Assembly: GCA_017473775.1 (NCBI GenBank)
Contig: JAFUJH010000041.1
Span: forward strand, 1-64,000
Reading direction: 5' to 3'
Length of the DNA: 64,000 nucleotides
Source: Ruminococcus sp.
GTDB lineage: Bacteria; Bacillota; Clostridia; Oscillospirales; Acutalibacteraceae
Made by a program: the position numbers and the translations under genes. Position 1 is the stretch's first letter. Each line of letters begins with the position of its first letter. Under the pieces are notes generated by a model. That model was not told the origin of the DNA and ran no database searches. It worked only from the letters and a program-made list of their open reading frames with translations. Shown here in pieces: positions 26,728 through 35,629 of the stretch.

Positions 26728-27219
26728 TTATTGAGCTGCGACCCGCTCAGGGGAATCGGTAAAATTGACAGCATCGGCACAGATAGCGGCGGCAATGCAG
26801 AAATATTCCCTTTGCTCTGAGTAGATGTCAAGCTCGTAGGCACCTGTGGACAGATACCTGTCTGCACATTGGGACATTATAAGCTTGCCGTCTGCGTCGA
26901 ATATCTCGAAGGAGCGAAGGTCACTGCTTCGGCACAAGGTCCAGCTAATACCGTGGAAACGGTAGCGGATGAATCTGCTGCCCTTTGTGGCTGTTATGGC
27001 AAATTTATCCTTGGAATCCTTAATGCTGAAAGCATAGAAAACATGAAAGGGTGCACTGCGGATAGTGACAAGAGGAGTTGCATCAATTGACGACAAAATC
27101 ATTTTGTCGGTGGAGGCAGTGCGTTTGCCTGTTACTGTGAATTTCTCTGCACCTGTGTGGTCGCAGACTATGAATCGTGTATTGGCTGAAGAATTGTCAC
27201 GCCTGAGAAAAAGTTTCAT
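26728..27219 (-). CDS. LURP-one/Tubby-C-like protein of unknown role
   Basis: A 163-aa protein without signal peptide or strong membrane segment. The pattern of short beta strands with glycine turns (FIVCDHTGAEKFTVTG, FEIFDADGKLIMSQ, YELDIYSEQREYFCIAAAICAD with a final hydrophobic helix) resembles the LURP-one-related or Tubby C-terminal-like barrel, where the helix runs through a 12-strand barrel. Such proteins are thought to bind lipids or act as scramblases, but the bacterial role is unknown. ATG at 27219 has GAGGT before it; an earlier ATG at 27240 lacks one. Assignment is from fold-like pattern only. Confidence 0.6.
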   Translation of the reverse strand: MKLFLRRDNSSANTRFIVCDHTGAEKFTVTGKRTASTDKMILSSIDATPLVTIRSAPFHVFYAFSIKDSKDKFAITATKGSRFIRYRFHGISWTLCRSSDLRSFEIFDADGKLIMSQCADRYLSTGAYELDIYSEQREYFCIAAAICADAVNFTDSPERVAAQ

Positions 27220-27298
27220 ACAATCAACCTCGATGAACATTCAAGCGGTAAATCCGCTCTGTGAATATTATGTATCGGAAAGTCGTGAAGAAATCAGA

Positions 27299-28732
27299 TT
27301 ATATGAGTTTTTTGTGAAGCTTCATATTGAAGATGTACAGGTTGCCTCTGCGGTTATAACCCTGGTCGATGGCATAGCAGGAGGTATAACCCACAATAAG
27401 CCAGAAACTCATAACAAGATATGTAACATCGAAAAGCAGAGTTTTTTCGATTAAGGTGTAACAAAGATATGCACCTATGAAAGCAATGAGACAAGGGTAC
27501 ACGCTGTAGACCATAATCCTGCGGTGAACAAACCATACAGGCAGAATCATAGACAAATAGCGAACAAGAAAAGCAAAGAAGAAAACCGCACCGATAACGC
27601 CAGCTGTAACAAGAATGGTAAGGTAGCCGTTGTGCAAATCAGTAAAGGCTATCTGAACGAAGCCCTCAAACTGAGAATTGAGATTCTCTCTGCCTGTGAC
27701 GGAAATGATACCGTCGTGTAGGTTACCCTTGCCGATACCGAACAGAGGATTTTGCTTGAAAAGCTTGATGCCTGCATCCCACAGAAACCAACGGCTTGAC
27801 ACACCTGTGTCGGTCTTAGGAACAAAGAGGGCGTCTGATGCAAGGTCCTTGATTTGCTCTGAGGACAGGACTGTGTCGCTGAAGAACACCGCCACGCCTA
27901 CTCTGCAGGCAACACGGACAAAGAGCATTACTGCAAGGACAACGATACCAACTGCCACAAGAGTGACGATACGGATTATCATCTTCCTGAAATTCAGGTC
28001 TTCTATCATTGAAAAGACCTTCATCAACACTATAATAGCCGCATATGCTACAAGCAGCAGGAGACTGCCTGTGCTGTCGCACAGAAGCAGTGCAACACAA
28101 TTGAGAAGAATACAGCTTGCAAGCCAGATACGACTGACACGCTTCTGTCCAGAATGAGCTATGAAGTTGGGCTTTGTGAGCATATGGCAGAAGATAACAG
28201 AGAGTGCTGATACATATCCCTGATAGTTGGGGTTTGTATAAAAGCCCTTGAACACACCCTGATAGTACATATAGTTATCGAACCTGCCCTTTGTGAAAAG
28301 CATCATTACAAGTCCGATAAAGGTAAAAACAGTGGAAAGATAGACTATGACCCTGACCATCAGGTAAAGCTCCCATCTGAAGGGAACTCCGCGCTCTGTG
28401 TGCATTCCGTAGAATACAAAGAAACATACTCCTGCGTGGACAAGCATAAGAAGGTTGTAGGCTACTGCCTGCAGATTGGAATTGATATTAACAAGGACGG
28501 TGATGGTGAATGACGCCAAAAACGCCATAAGCCATACTCCCAGATAAAGGGTTGCATACGCCTTGCGTTTGACTACCGAATAGACACTGAGTCCTGCACC
28601 CCATATAAAAAGCACATATGTAAGCACATATGCTACCCTCTCCACATACATAACCATACTGAAAAACATACTCAGCATGAACAGCAGGCGGAACATTGAG
28701 GTATCAAGAAATATCATTCTGAGTTTCTTCAT
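27299..28732 (-). CDS. O-antigen ligase/polymerase-like membrane protein
   Basis: A 477-aa protein with about twelve transmembrane helices. The large outside loop before the last helices has the Wzy_C/WaaL signature: SRWFLWDAGIKLFKQNPLFGIGKGN and DLHNGYLTILVTAG, including the conserved Arg, Gly and His. It probably joins or polymerises lipid-linked sugar chains at the cell surface. ATG at 28732 has GAGGT; the frame opens at 28759. Its partner upstream is a priming sugar-phosphate transferase, but no glycosyltransferase genes are between them, so the linked glycan is unknown. Confidence 0.82.
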   Translation of the reverse strand: MKKLRMIFLDTSMFRLLFMLSMFFSMVMYVERVAYVLTYVLFIWGAGLSVYSVVKRKAYATLYLGVWLMAFLASFTITVLVNINSNLQAVAYNLLMLVHAGVCFFVFYGMHTERGVPFRWELYLMVRVIVYLSTVFTFIGLVMMLFTKGRFDNYMYYQGVFKGFYTNPNYQGYVSALSVIFCHMLTKPNFIAHSGQKRVSRIWLASCILLNCVALLLCDSTGSLLLLVAYAAIIVLMKVFSMIEDLNFRKMIIRIVTLVAVGIVVLAVMLFVRVACRVGVAVFFSDTVLSSEQIKDLASDALFVPKTDTGVSSRWFLWDAGIKLFKQNPLFGIGKGNLHDGIISVTGRENLNSQFEGFVQIAFTDLHNGYLTILVTAGVIGAVFFFAFLVRYLSMILPVWFVHRRIMVYSVYPCLIAFIGAYLCYTLIEKTLLFDVTYLVMSFWLIVGYTSCYAIDQGYNRRGNLYIFNMKLHKKLI

Positions 28733-28769
28733 AAAAAGACCTCGCAATAAATATCCCATGATATTTATT

Positions 28770-29453
28770 TTACTTTAGAACTTCGATTACAGTTTTAAAA
28801 ATCAGATAGATATCCCGTCTGAAGCCAAAGCGGGATATGTACTTCAGGTTGTAAGCCATCTTCTGTGGGAGGATAACCTCTATGTATTCCTTATCCACAT
28901 CAGAGGTCTTTTCTAAAAGCTCTGCCTCATCCTTGAACATAATGCTTGCAAGAGAGGTAACACCTGCAGGCATAAGGAGGGTCGCCATCATCTCGGGAGT
29001 ATAGGCGTCTACATACCTTGGCACCTCGGGGCGGGTGCCGACAATGCTCATTTTGCCTGAAAGAACATGGAAAATCTGGGGCAGCTCGTCAAGTCGGAAT
29101 TTCCTGAGGAACTTGCCGACCTTTGTGATGCGGTCATCCTCGGAATGAGTAAGCTCACCCTGTTTATCGGCACCAACATACATGGTACGGAACTTCCAGA
29201 TTCTGAACTGCTTGCCGTAGGTTGTGACGCGGACCTGCTTATAAATAACGGGGCCCTTGGAGGACAGCTTGATCAAAACAGCTATGAGAAGCATGGGGAT
29301 TATAAGAAGCAGAATGAGAAGCAGTGCCGCAGTAAAATCAACAATCCGCTTGAGCACAAGGCTTTTTTTCTTACGGCTTAATATATCGTAATAGGGTCTG
29401 ACTTCCTCAGTACGCATAAAATCGGGAAGCTCAGAAAAAGGTAACAATCGCAT
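28770..29453 (-). CDS. Undecaprenyl-phosphate sugar phosphotransferase
   Basis: Bacterial sugar transferase (WcaJ/EpsL-type), 227 aa. One transmembrane or re-entrant helix at about 35-60 precedes the catalytic domain with KFRTM, RKFRLDELPQIFHVLSGKMSIVGTRPE. It would transfer a sugar phosphate from a UDP-sugar to undecaprenyl phosphate, starting a surface glycan. The ATG at 29453 has GGAGGA at good distance; the longer frame starts at 29468. It is the first gene of a two-gene operon behind the promoter at 29493-29521. TRPE in place of the common PRPE is a mild departure. Confidence 0.9.
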   Translation of the reverse strand: MRLLPFSELPDFMRTEEVRPYYDILSRKKKSLVLKRIVDFTAALLLILLLIIPMLLIAVLIKLSSKGPVIYKQVRVTTYGKQFRIWKFRTMYVGADKQGELTHSEDDRITKVGKFLRKFRLDELPQIFHVLSGKMSIVGTRPEVPRYVDAYTPEMMATLLMPAGVTSLASIMFKDEAELLEKTSDVDKEYIEVILPQKMAYNLKYISRFGFRRDIYLIFKTVIEVLK

Positions 29454-29492
29454 AGGATTCCTCCGCAATTTAGTTTCAGCTATACATTATAT

Positions 29493-29521
29493 ATTATACT
29501 ATTAAAGAGAGAGTTTTTCAA
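29493..29521 (-). promoter_or_regulatory. Promoter of the sugar-transferase operon
   Basis: On the minus strand TTGAAA (29516-29521), 17-nt spacer, perfect TATAAT (29493-29498). Start near 29486. Confidence 0.8.
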
Positions 29522-29624
29522 CTATTTATGAAAAATATAAAAGGGAAACATATTTCCACAGAAAATTACAAGGAATGAGTGTAAAATATAATATATGTGA
29601 TATGTATTTAATTCTTTATAAGCC

Positions 29625-29653
29625 TTGACTTGAGTGCCTGTTATGAGTAAAAT
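29625..29653 (+). promoter_or_regulatory. Promoter of the DUF1292 gene
   Basis: TTGACT (29625-29630), 17-nt spacer, TAAAAT (29648-29653). Start near 29660, with AGGAGAAG before the ATG at 29688. Confidence 0.75.
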
Positions 29654-29687
29654 TATATAGGATTAAATAAATACGAGGAGAAGAAAT

Positions 29688-29981
29688 ATGAGTAACGATT
29701 ATTCACCTGATCTTATTACCCTTGTTGATGATGAGGGTGTTGAGCATAACTTTGAGATACTGGACACTATTGAGTTTGAGAACAAGGAGTACTATGCACT
29801 ATATCCTGTGTTTGATGACCCTGCTGATATGGTGGCAGACTCAGGAGAATACTACATTATGGAAGCTATAGACAGCGAGGACGGCTGGGAGCTTGCAGAG
29901 GTAGATGACGATGACCTGATTGACAAGCTGAGCGTTATATTTGAGGACAGATTTGCTGACAAATTCAGCGAAGATGAATAA
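29688..29981 (+). CDS. DUF1292 protein (YrzB-like)
   Basis: A 97-aa strongly acidic protein. The DUF1292 pattern is clear: ITLVDDEGVEHNFEILDTIEFENKEYYALYP, then EYYIMEA and a closing acidic helix. Function is unknown; in Firmicutes it is often near yrrK/yrzL or mltG. Here it stands alone on the plus strand, followed by the putative 6S RNA. Complete, with its own promoter. Confidence 0.88.
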   Translation: MSNDYSPDLITLVDDEGVEHNFEILDTIEFENKEYYALYPVFDDPADMVADSGEYYIMEAIDSEDGWELAEVDDDDLIDKLSVIFEDRFADKFSEDE

Positions 29982-30019
29982 TCAATCAGCTTACAGCACA
30001 AATTAGAATTACTTAATAA

Positions 30020-30208
30020 ACTTCCTGCCTGATTCGTGAACGGGGCAAAATAACCCTACAACCTTTAAATCGGGAGCTTGGCTCCGACAGTGGCGTGCAG
30101 ACCTCCCCTACACAGGGACGAAGGGAGCCGAAAGCTGTTGGGCTGGCACCCACCTGCTTTTTTCGTAGCAGGTTATATTATGCTCTTACGGTCAGGCGGG
30201 GCTTTTTA
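30020..30208 (+). ncRNA. ssrS: Probable 6S RNA
   Basis: About 188 nt with no coding frame and a rod-like fold. The ends form a long closing stem (TCCTGCCTGA near 30023-30032 with TCAGGCGGGG near 30192-30201), which followed by GCTTTTT also acts as terminator. Inside are a large central bubble, a small hairpin on its 3' side (ACCTGCT/AGCAGGT), and an apical arm with GGCTCC and CTCCC/GGGAG pairings. Size, closing stem, central bubble and 3' bubble hairpin fit Firmicute 6S RNA, which binds sigma-A RNA polymerase. TTACAG (29991) and TTAATA (30013) could be its promoter. Other structured RNAs are not excluded. Confidence 0.62.
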
Positions 30209-30238
30209 TTTAAATTTCACTTTTAGGAGAATACATAT

Positions 30239-31201
30239 ATGAAGATTTCTGTACTGGGCTGCGGAAGATGGGGCAGCTGCATTGCATGGTATCTGGATAA
30301 GACAGGCCACGAAGTACTGTCCTGCGGACTGGAGAATGCACCTGAGTTTATACAGCTGAAGGAAACAAGAAAGAACGATTACCTTGAATTTCCCGAGAGC
30401 ATTGAAGTAAGCTCTGACCTTGAATATGCAATAGAGCGTGCCGAGGTTATTGTAATCTCCATATCTGCACAGCACCTAAGAGAATATATGGCTGATATTT
30501 CCAAGTACAATCTGGATGGAAAAATCATTGTTCTTTGTATGAAGTGTGTTGAGGAATCTACAGGTTGCAGACTCAGCGAGGTTGTGACCTCCTTTGTAGA
30601 TGAGGAAAAGACACCTGTTGCAGTATGGGTAGGCCCCGGACATCCTCAGGACTTTGTCAAGGGTATCCCCAACTGTATGGTTATTGACAGTAAGAATGAA
30701 GAAGTCAAGACAATGCTCGTAAATGAGCTGTCAAGCTCTCTTATCCGTATGTACATAGGCAACGACTTCATCGGTAGTGAGATTGGTGCCGCCGCAAAGA
30801 ATGTGGTTGGCATTGTAGCCGGTATGCTGGACGGTGTGAATTATCAGTCGTTGAAGGGTGCACTGATGGCAAGAGGTGCACGAGAAATTTCAAGACTCAT
30901 TGAAGCTTTGGGCGGCAATCCCCTGTCTGCCTTCGGACTTTGTCACTTAGGCGACTATGAGGCTACACTGTTCTCTAAATGGAGTCACAACAGAATGTAC
31001 GGAGAGAACTTTGTAAAAGGCATTGAATACGGCAAGCTTGCTGAGGGTGTTATGACAACAAAGGCACTGAAGAAGCTGGCTGACAAGCACAATGTGGAGA
31101 TGCCTATTGTGTCCTGTCTGTATGATGTACTCTTTGAGGGCAAGCCCTTTGAGACTGCAATGGAGGAGCTGTTTGACCGCTCTGTAAAGGCTGAGTTTTA
31201 A
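30239..31201 (+). CDS. gpsA: Glycerol-3-phosphate dehydrogenase [NAD(P)+]
   Basis: Reduces dihydroxyacetone phosphate to sn-glycerol 3-phosphate for phospholipid synthesis. The 320-aa protein has a Rossmann motif VLGCGRWGSCIA (5-16), the GPGHP segment and the catalytic-region block GAAAKNVVGIVAGMLDG with the conserved Lys near 190, then SFxKxLHxR-like C-terminal elements. AGGAGA is 9-10 nt before the ATG. It is expressed downstream of the putative 6S RNA terminator, so it probably has its own promoter or depends on read-through. Confidence 0.93.
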   Translation: MKISVLGCGRWGSCIAWYLDKTGHEVLSCGLENAPEFIQLKETRKNDYLEFPESIEVSSDLEYAIERAEVIVISISAQHLREYMADISKYNLDGKIIVLCMKCVEESTGCRLSEVVTSFVDEEKTPVAVWVGPGHPQDFVKGIPNCMVIDSKNEEVKTMLVNELSSSLIRMYIGNDFIGSEIGAAAKNVVGIVAGMLDGVNYQSLKGALMARGAREISRLIEALGGNPLSAFGLCHLGDYEATLFSKWSHNRMYGENFVKGIEYGKLAEGVMTTKALKKLADKHNVEMPIVSCLYDVLFEGKPFETAMEELFDRSVKAEF

Positions 31202-31278
31202 TTCGTAATATTTAACTACCCTTCAGTCTGTGGTTTACACCACAGCCAGCTCCACTGACAAGCAGATCTACGAATTAA
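31198..31278 (+). repeat. Nested hairpin element with 10-bp terminal inverted repeats
   Basis: TTAATTCGTA (31198-31207) and TACGAATTAA (31269-31278) are perfect inverted repeats. Nested inside are TCAGT/ACTGA (31223-31227 and 31254-31258) and CTGTGG/CCACAG (31228-31233 and 31240-31245). The left arm includes the gpsA stop codon. It could be a structured 3' UTR or a tiny MITE-like insertion. No match to a known family is recognised. Confidence 0.6.
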
Positions 31279-31288
31279 TCAGTATAGA

Positions 31289-31326
31289 AAAGCGTCGGTA
31301 CGATTTGTACCGACGCTTAGTTTTTT
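31289..31326. terminator. Shared terminator of gpsA and the arginine operon
   Basis: AAGCGTCGGTAC (31290-31301) pairs with GTACCGACGCTT (31307-31318) around GATTT. TTTTTT follows on the plus strand and TTTTC on the minus, between convergent genes. Confidence 0.9.
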
Positions 31327-31339
31327 ATTTATGAAGTTA

Positions 31340-32347
31340 TCAGAAGTTGCCTACTGTGGCGGCGATTACTGCTTTGATTGTGTGCATACGGTTCTCTGCC
31401 TCGTCAAAGACGATGGACTGCTCAGACTCGAACACTTCGTCTGTAACTTCCAAAGCTTCAAGACCGAACTGCTCGCCTACCTGCTTGCCAACACCTGTGT
31501 TAAGGTCGTGGAATGCAGGCAGACAGTGCATAAACACTGCATCCTCACGGGCACTCTCCATAAGAGCTTTATTGACTTGATAAGGAAGCAGGTCACCAAT
31601 ACGCTCTGCCCAAACTTCTGCAGGCTCACCCATTGATACCCATACATCGGTATAGATAACATGGGCATTGGCAACAGCCTTCTTGGGGTCTGTCTCAAAG
31701 GTAAGAGTTGCGCCTGTTTCCTTTGCAATTTCCTGACACTGAGCAACCAGGTCGCTATCGGGGAAATACTTTTCGGGTGCACAGGCAGTAAAGTTCATAC
31801 CCATCTTTGCACAACCTACCATAAGGGAATTACCCATATTGTAGCGGGCATCGCCCATATATACAAAGTTGATACCCTCAAGAGTGCCGAAGTGCTCACG
31901 GATTGTGAGGAAGTCAGCAAGAATCTGTGTGGGGTGGAACTCGTTGGTAAGACCATTGTATACAGGTACACCTGCTTTGTCAGAGAGCTCCTGAACTATC
32001 TCCTGACCGAAGCCGCGGTACTCGATGCAATCGTACATTCTGCCGAGAACTCTCGCTGTATCTGCAATGCTCTCTTTCTTACCAATCTGGGATGCATCGG
32101 GGTCAAGGTAGGTTGTGCTCATACCGAGGTCGTGAGCTGCTACCTCAAATGCACAGCGGGTACGGGTGCTGGTCTTCTCAAACACCAGAGCGATGTGCTT
32201 GCCGTCACAGATTTTATGAGGAATACCTGCTTTTTTCTGAGTCTTCAGAAGCTCAGCAAGGTCGATAAGCTTACCTATTTCTTCAGGAGTAAAATCGAGA
32301 AGTTTCAGAAAACTTCTGCCTTTGAAACAAGAATATAAATTTTCCAT
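31340..32347 (-). CDS. argF: Ornithine carbamoyltransferase
   Basis: Makes citrulline from ornithine and carbamoyl phosphate. 335 aa. The carbamoyl-phosphate motif STRTR (about 57-61), HPTQ near residue 138, and ornithine-site residues with MHCLPAFHD near 275 are all present. GGAGGTT precedes the ATG. It is last in argG-H-C-J-B-D-F, only 1 nt after argD's stop. A catabolic arcB role is unlikely given the biosynthetic operon and absence of arcA/arcC. Confidence 0.97.
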   Translation of the reverse strand: MENLYSCFKGRSFLKLLDFTPEEIGKLIDLAELLKTQKKAGIPHKICDGKHIALVFEKTSTRTRCAFEVAAHDLGMSTTYLDPDASQIGKKESIADTARVLGRMYDCIEYRGFGQEIVQELSDKAGVPVYNGLTNEFHPTQILADFLTIREHFGTLEGINFVYMGDARYNMGNSLMVGCAKMGMNFTACAPEKYFPDSDLVAQCQEIAKETGATLTFETDPKKAVANAHVIYTDVWVSMGEPAEVWAERIGDLLPYQVNKALMESAREDAVFMHCLPAFHDLNTGVGKQVGEQFGLEALEVTDEVFESEQSIVFDEAENRMHTIKAVIAATVGNF

Positions 32348-32348
32348 A

Positions 32349-33518
32349 TTAAACCTCCGTACTACAAACGGTTTTGATTATTTCTACTGCTTCTTTCAGT
32401 GTATCCCAGTCTATATTGAGAGCAGGAAGGAGTCTAAGCTTCTGCTTTGCTTTTATAACAAGAACGCCTTTGTCCATACACTCTTTGACAACATCATCAA
32501 CAGGACGGACGGTAGTAATACCAAGCATAAGTCCCATACCGTCAACAGCAGTTACACCATTTGCAGCTGTAAGCTCTGAGATAATATACTCGGACTTTGC
32601 TTTTACATCTGCAAGGAGTGCATCATCGATACGGCTGAGGATGCTCACAGCACCTGCACAGCAGACGGGATTGCCGCCGAAGGTTGAGCCGTGGTCACCT
32701 GCTCCCAGTACATTCTGCACTTTATCAGAAAGAACAGTTGCACCCAGAGGAAGTCCGCCGCCGAGACCCTTTGCGGTTGAGAACACATCAGGCTTAACCC
32801 CGTAGTTCATATAAGCGTAGAGAGCACCTGTTCTGCCGTTACCTGTCTGCACCTCGTCGGCGATTGTGATAATATCATACTCAGCACTCAGCTCAAATAT
32901 TCTATCTACAAATTCCTGTGTGAGAGGCATTACTCCTCCCTCACCCTGTACAAGCTCAAACATAATTGCGGCGATGTTACCGCTCTTTACCTTTGCTTCT
33001 AGATCCTGTATATTGTTAGCTTCTACATAATCAAAGCCCTCGGTAAGTGGCAGGAAGTCATTGTGGAAAACATCCTGACCTGTTGCAGAAAGAGTTGTGA
33101 TTGTTCTGCCGTGGAAGCTGTTTCTGAGGGTTAAGATTACATTTCTGTCCTTGCCGTATTTATCTGCGGCGTACTTACGGGCAACCTTGATTGCACACTC
33201 GTTAGCCTCTGCACCTGAGTTTGAGAAGAAAACCTTACTCATACCGGTACGCTCACAGATAAGCTGAGCAAGTCTTGCACAAGGGCCTGTGTAATAGAGG
33301 TTAGATGTGTGCTGAAGCTCCATAAGCTGCTCTGCAACAGCACTGACCCAGATATCATCACAGAAACCGAAGGTGTTTACTGCGATACCTGTTGCCATAT
33401 CTATGTATTCCTTGCCGTCGTCAGCAATTGCAATTGAGCCCTTACCCTTTTGGAGAGTTACAGGGAATCGTCCATAGGTGTTGGCTATGTATTGTTTATC
33501 AAGTTCTTTAATGTTCAT
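32349..33518 (-). CDS. argD: Acetylornithine aminotransferase
   Basis: PLP enzyme converting N-acetylglutamate semialdehyde to N-acetylornithine. 389 aa, class III aminotransferase. [18 protein letters not shown] binds phosphate of [17 protein letters not shown] holds the conserved Asp; the Schiff-base Lys is in [21 protein letters not shown] precedes the ATG, which overlaps the end of argB by 11 bp. In many bacteria ArgD also acts in lysine synthesis (succinyl-DAP), which is possible here. Confidence 0.96.
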   Translation of the reverse strand: MNIKELDKQYIANTYGRFPVTLQKGKGSIAIADDGKEYIDMATGIAVNTFGFCDDIWVSAVAEQLMELQHTSNLYYTGPCARLAQLICERTGMSKVFFSNSGAEANECAIKVARKYAADKYGKDRNVILTLRNSFHGRTITTLSATGQDVFHNDFLPLTEGFDYVEANNIQDLEAKVKSGNIAAIMFELVQGEGGVMPLTQEFVDRIFELSAEYDIITIADEVQTGNGRTGALYAYMNYGVKPDVFSTAKGLGGGLPLGATVLSDKVQNVLGAGDHGSTFGGNPVCCAGAVSILSRIDDALLADVKAKSEYIISELTAANGVTAVDGMGLMLGITTVRPVDDVVKECMDKGVLVIKAKQKLRLLPALNIDWDTLKEAVEIIKTVCSTEV

Positions 33519-34386
33519 CGGAAAATTCCTCCGCTACCATTGTGCCTGCACCCTCGTCTGTAAGGGTCTCGATAAGAAGTGAATGGTGGACTCTGCCGTC
33601 CATAATGATAACACGCTTAACGCCTCTGGCTATTGCCTCAAGACAGCACTCAACCTTGGGAATCATACCGCCTGAAATTGTACCGTCGCGGAAAAGTCCC
33701 ACAGCAGACTTGGTATCGATTGCAGGAATGAGTGTTGTGGGGTCGTCCTTATCACGGAGAATACCTGCGATGTCGGTCATTGTGATAAGTCGCTCTGCCT
33801 GCAGAGCACCTGCAATCTGTGCTGCAGCTGAATCAGCATTGATGTTATATACATTGCCCTCGTCATCACAAGCAACTGTAGAGACAATGGGAATGTAGCC
33901 GTGCTCAAGTAAATCAAGAATAGGCTGAACATTCACCTCGGTGATTCTGCCTACAAAGCCCAGACGCTCGTCCTTCTTGGTGGCTTTAATCATACCGCCG
34001 TCGATACCTGAGATACCCATTGCCTTACCGCCCTTGGTGGCGATGAGATTAACCAGACTCTTGTTGATTTTGCCTGCAAGAACCATCTGGACGATATCTA
34101 CAGTTTCCTTATCGGTAACTCTGAGTCCGTCTACCCATTCACTCTCCTTGCCTACCTGTTTGAGAGTATCGGTTATCTCGGGACCGCCGCCGTGAACAAG
34201 GACAACCTTGACACCGATAAGCCAAAGAAGAACTATGTCCTGCATAACCTCCTGCTTGAGCTCCTCGCTGACCATAGCATTGCCGCCGTATTTGACTACG
34301 ACAACCTTGCCGTTATATTTCTGAATGTAAGGCAGTGCCTGGATAAGCACCTCGGCACGCTGTGCGTTTGTAATATCTAAAGACAT
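33508..34386 (-). CDS. argB: Acetylglutamate kinase
   Basis: Phosphorylates N-acetylglutamate; often the arginine-inhibited step in organisms that use ArgJ. 292 aa. VVVKYGGNAM near the N-terminus, VLVHGGGPEI, and the AAK-family INADSAAAQIAGAL block are present. The N-terminal extension before the first beta strand (about 25 residues) resembles that of arginine-sensitive hexameric enzymes, so feedback inhibition is plausible (inference). AAAGGAT precedes the ATG, 28 nt after argJ. Confidence 0.96.
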   Translation of the reverse strand: MSLDITNAQRAEVLIQALPYIQKYNGKVVVVKYGGNAMVSEELKQEVMQDIVLLWLIGVKVVLVHGGGPEITDTLKQVGKESEWVDGLRVTDKETVDIVQMVLAGKINKSLVNLIATKGGKAMGISGIDGGMIKATKKDERLGFVGRITEVNVQPILDLLEHGYIPIVSTVACDDEGNVYNINADSAAAQIAGALQAERLITMTDIAGILRDKDDPTTLIPAIDTKSAVGLFRDGTISGGMIPKVECCLEAIARGVKRVIIMDGRVHHSLLIETLTDEGAGTMVAEEFSDEH

Positions 34387-34414
34387 TGTAATTATCCTTT
34401 AACTTAAAAATTTA

Positions 34415-35626
34415 TCAGGTACGATAGTCGCCGTTGATACGGACATAATCGTAGGTAAGGTCACAGCCCCATGCACAGGCTGAATAGTCACCTACACCAA
34501 GATTAACTAAAATCTCAATCTCCTTTTCAAGGAGGATTTCCTTGGCAAGTTCCTCTGAGAAAGGAACGCCTGCACCATCTACGCATACGGGAATCTCGCC
34601 CTTTGCGGACTTGAAGGAAACGGAAACAGTATTGGGGTTTAAATCCTTAACGCCGTAGCCCAAAGCACAGAGCACCCGTCCCCAGTTGGCATCAGAGCCG
34701 AACATAGCCGCTTTAACAAGAGAAGAGCAGATTACGGACTTTGCGGCAATCTTTGCCTGCTCTTTAGAGGAAGCACCTGTAACAGAGCACTCAACAAGCT
34801 TTGTTGCACCCTCGCCGTCTGCGGCAATATTGCGGCAGAGGTAGACGGTGACAGTATTGAGAGCTTTAGCAAAGGTCTTGAAGTCATCACTGTCGGTATC
34901 AATGATGTCATTACCAGCCTTGCCGTTTGCAAGGATTGTAACCATATCGTTGGTGGAGGTATCTCCGTCAACGGATGTCATATTGAAGGTGTCCTGAATA
35001 TCTGTGGAAAGGGCTTTCTGCAACATCTCAGGTGAAACGGCACAGTCGGTTGTGAGAAATACCAGCATTGTAGCCATATTAGGGTGAATCATACCTGAGC
35101 CTTTGGCTATACCGCCGATACGGCACTCTTTGCCGCCTATCTCGAAGGAGACTGCAATCTCCTTGCGGACAGTATCGGTTGTCATAATGCCCTCTGCGGC
35201 AAAAGCTGAGTTATCACCTAAACCCTCGGCGAGAGAGTCCATACCATCGCGGATGGGAGTAATATCCAGCACCTCACCGATAACACCTGTGGAAGCTACC
35301 ACTACATCTGATGCAGGGATAGAAAGCTTTTCGGATACAAGGTCGCACATCTGCTGTGCAATCTCTACACCGTTTGCGTTACAGGTGTTGGCGTTGCCTG
35401 AGTTGCAGATAACAGCCTGAGCGTAGCCGTCAGATATATTCTGCTTTGTTACAGCAATGGGAGCACCCTTGACAAGATTGGTGGTGTATACTGCCGCTGC
35501 TGCACAACGGGTATCGCTGTATATAAGAGAAAGGTCGCGTTTTGATTTATTCTTGCGAATTCCGCAGTGAATTCCGTTAGCTGTGAAGCCCTTTGCGGCA
35601 CAAACGCCGCCTTCTATAATCTTCAT
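34415..35626 (-). CDS. argJ: Bifunctional ornithine acetyltransferase/N-acetylglutamate synthase
   Basis: Recycles the acetyl group from N-acetylornithine to glutamate, so the pathway runs as a cycle; many ArgJ can also use acetyl-CoA. 403 aa. The self-cleavage site, AKGSGMIHPNMATMLVFLTTD with the nucleophilic Thr after the Ala-Met-Ala segment (MATM), lies near residue 190. VCNSGNANTC-type motif (ICNSGNANTC) near 75 is also conserved. No separate argA or argE is present in the operon, fitting the cyclic route. Confidence 0.96.
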   Translation of the reverse strand: MKIIEGGVCAAKGFTANGIHCGIRKNKSKRDLSLIYSDTRCAAAAVYTTNLVKGAPIAVTKQNISDGYAQAVICNSGNANTCNANGVEIAQQMCDLVSEKLSIPASDVVVASTGVIGEVLDITPIRDGMDSLAEGLGDNSAFAAEGIMTTDTVRKEIAVSFEIGGKECRIGGIAKGSGMIHPNMATMLVFLTTDCAVSPEMLQKALSTDIQDTFNMTSVDGDTSTNDMVTILANGKAGNDIIDTDSDDFKTFAKALNTVTVYLCRNIAADGEGATKLVECSVTGASSKEQAKIAAKSVICSSLVKAAMFGSDANWGRVLCALGYGVKDLNPNTVSVSFKSAKGEIPVCVDGAGVPFSEELAKEILLEKEIEILVNLGVGDYSACAWGCDLTYDYVRINGDYRT

Positions 35627-35629
35627 ATT

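Noticed and set aside
30020..30208. SRP RNA, tmRNA or T-box for the structured stretch before gpsA
   Set aside because: No SRP GGAA-loop helix, no tRNA-like ends as in tmRNA, and no T-box anti-terminator bulge; 6S fits best.
31661..32338. 225-codon plus-strand frame opposite argF
   Set aside because: Mirror frame of a conserved enzyme; no start signal and no protein-like motifs.
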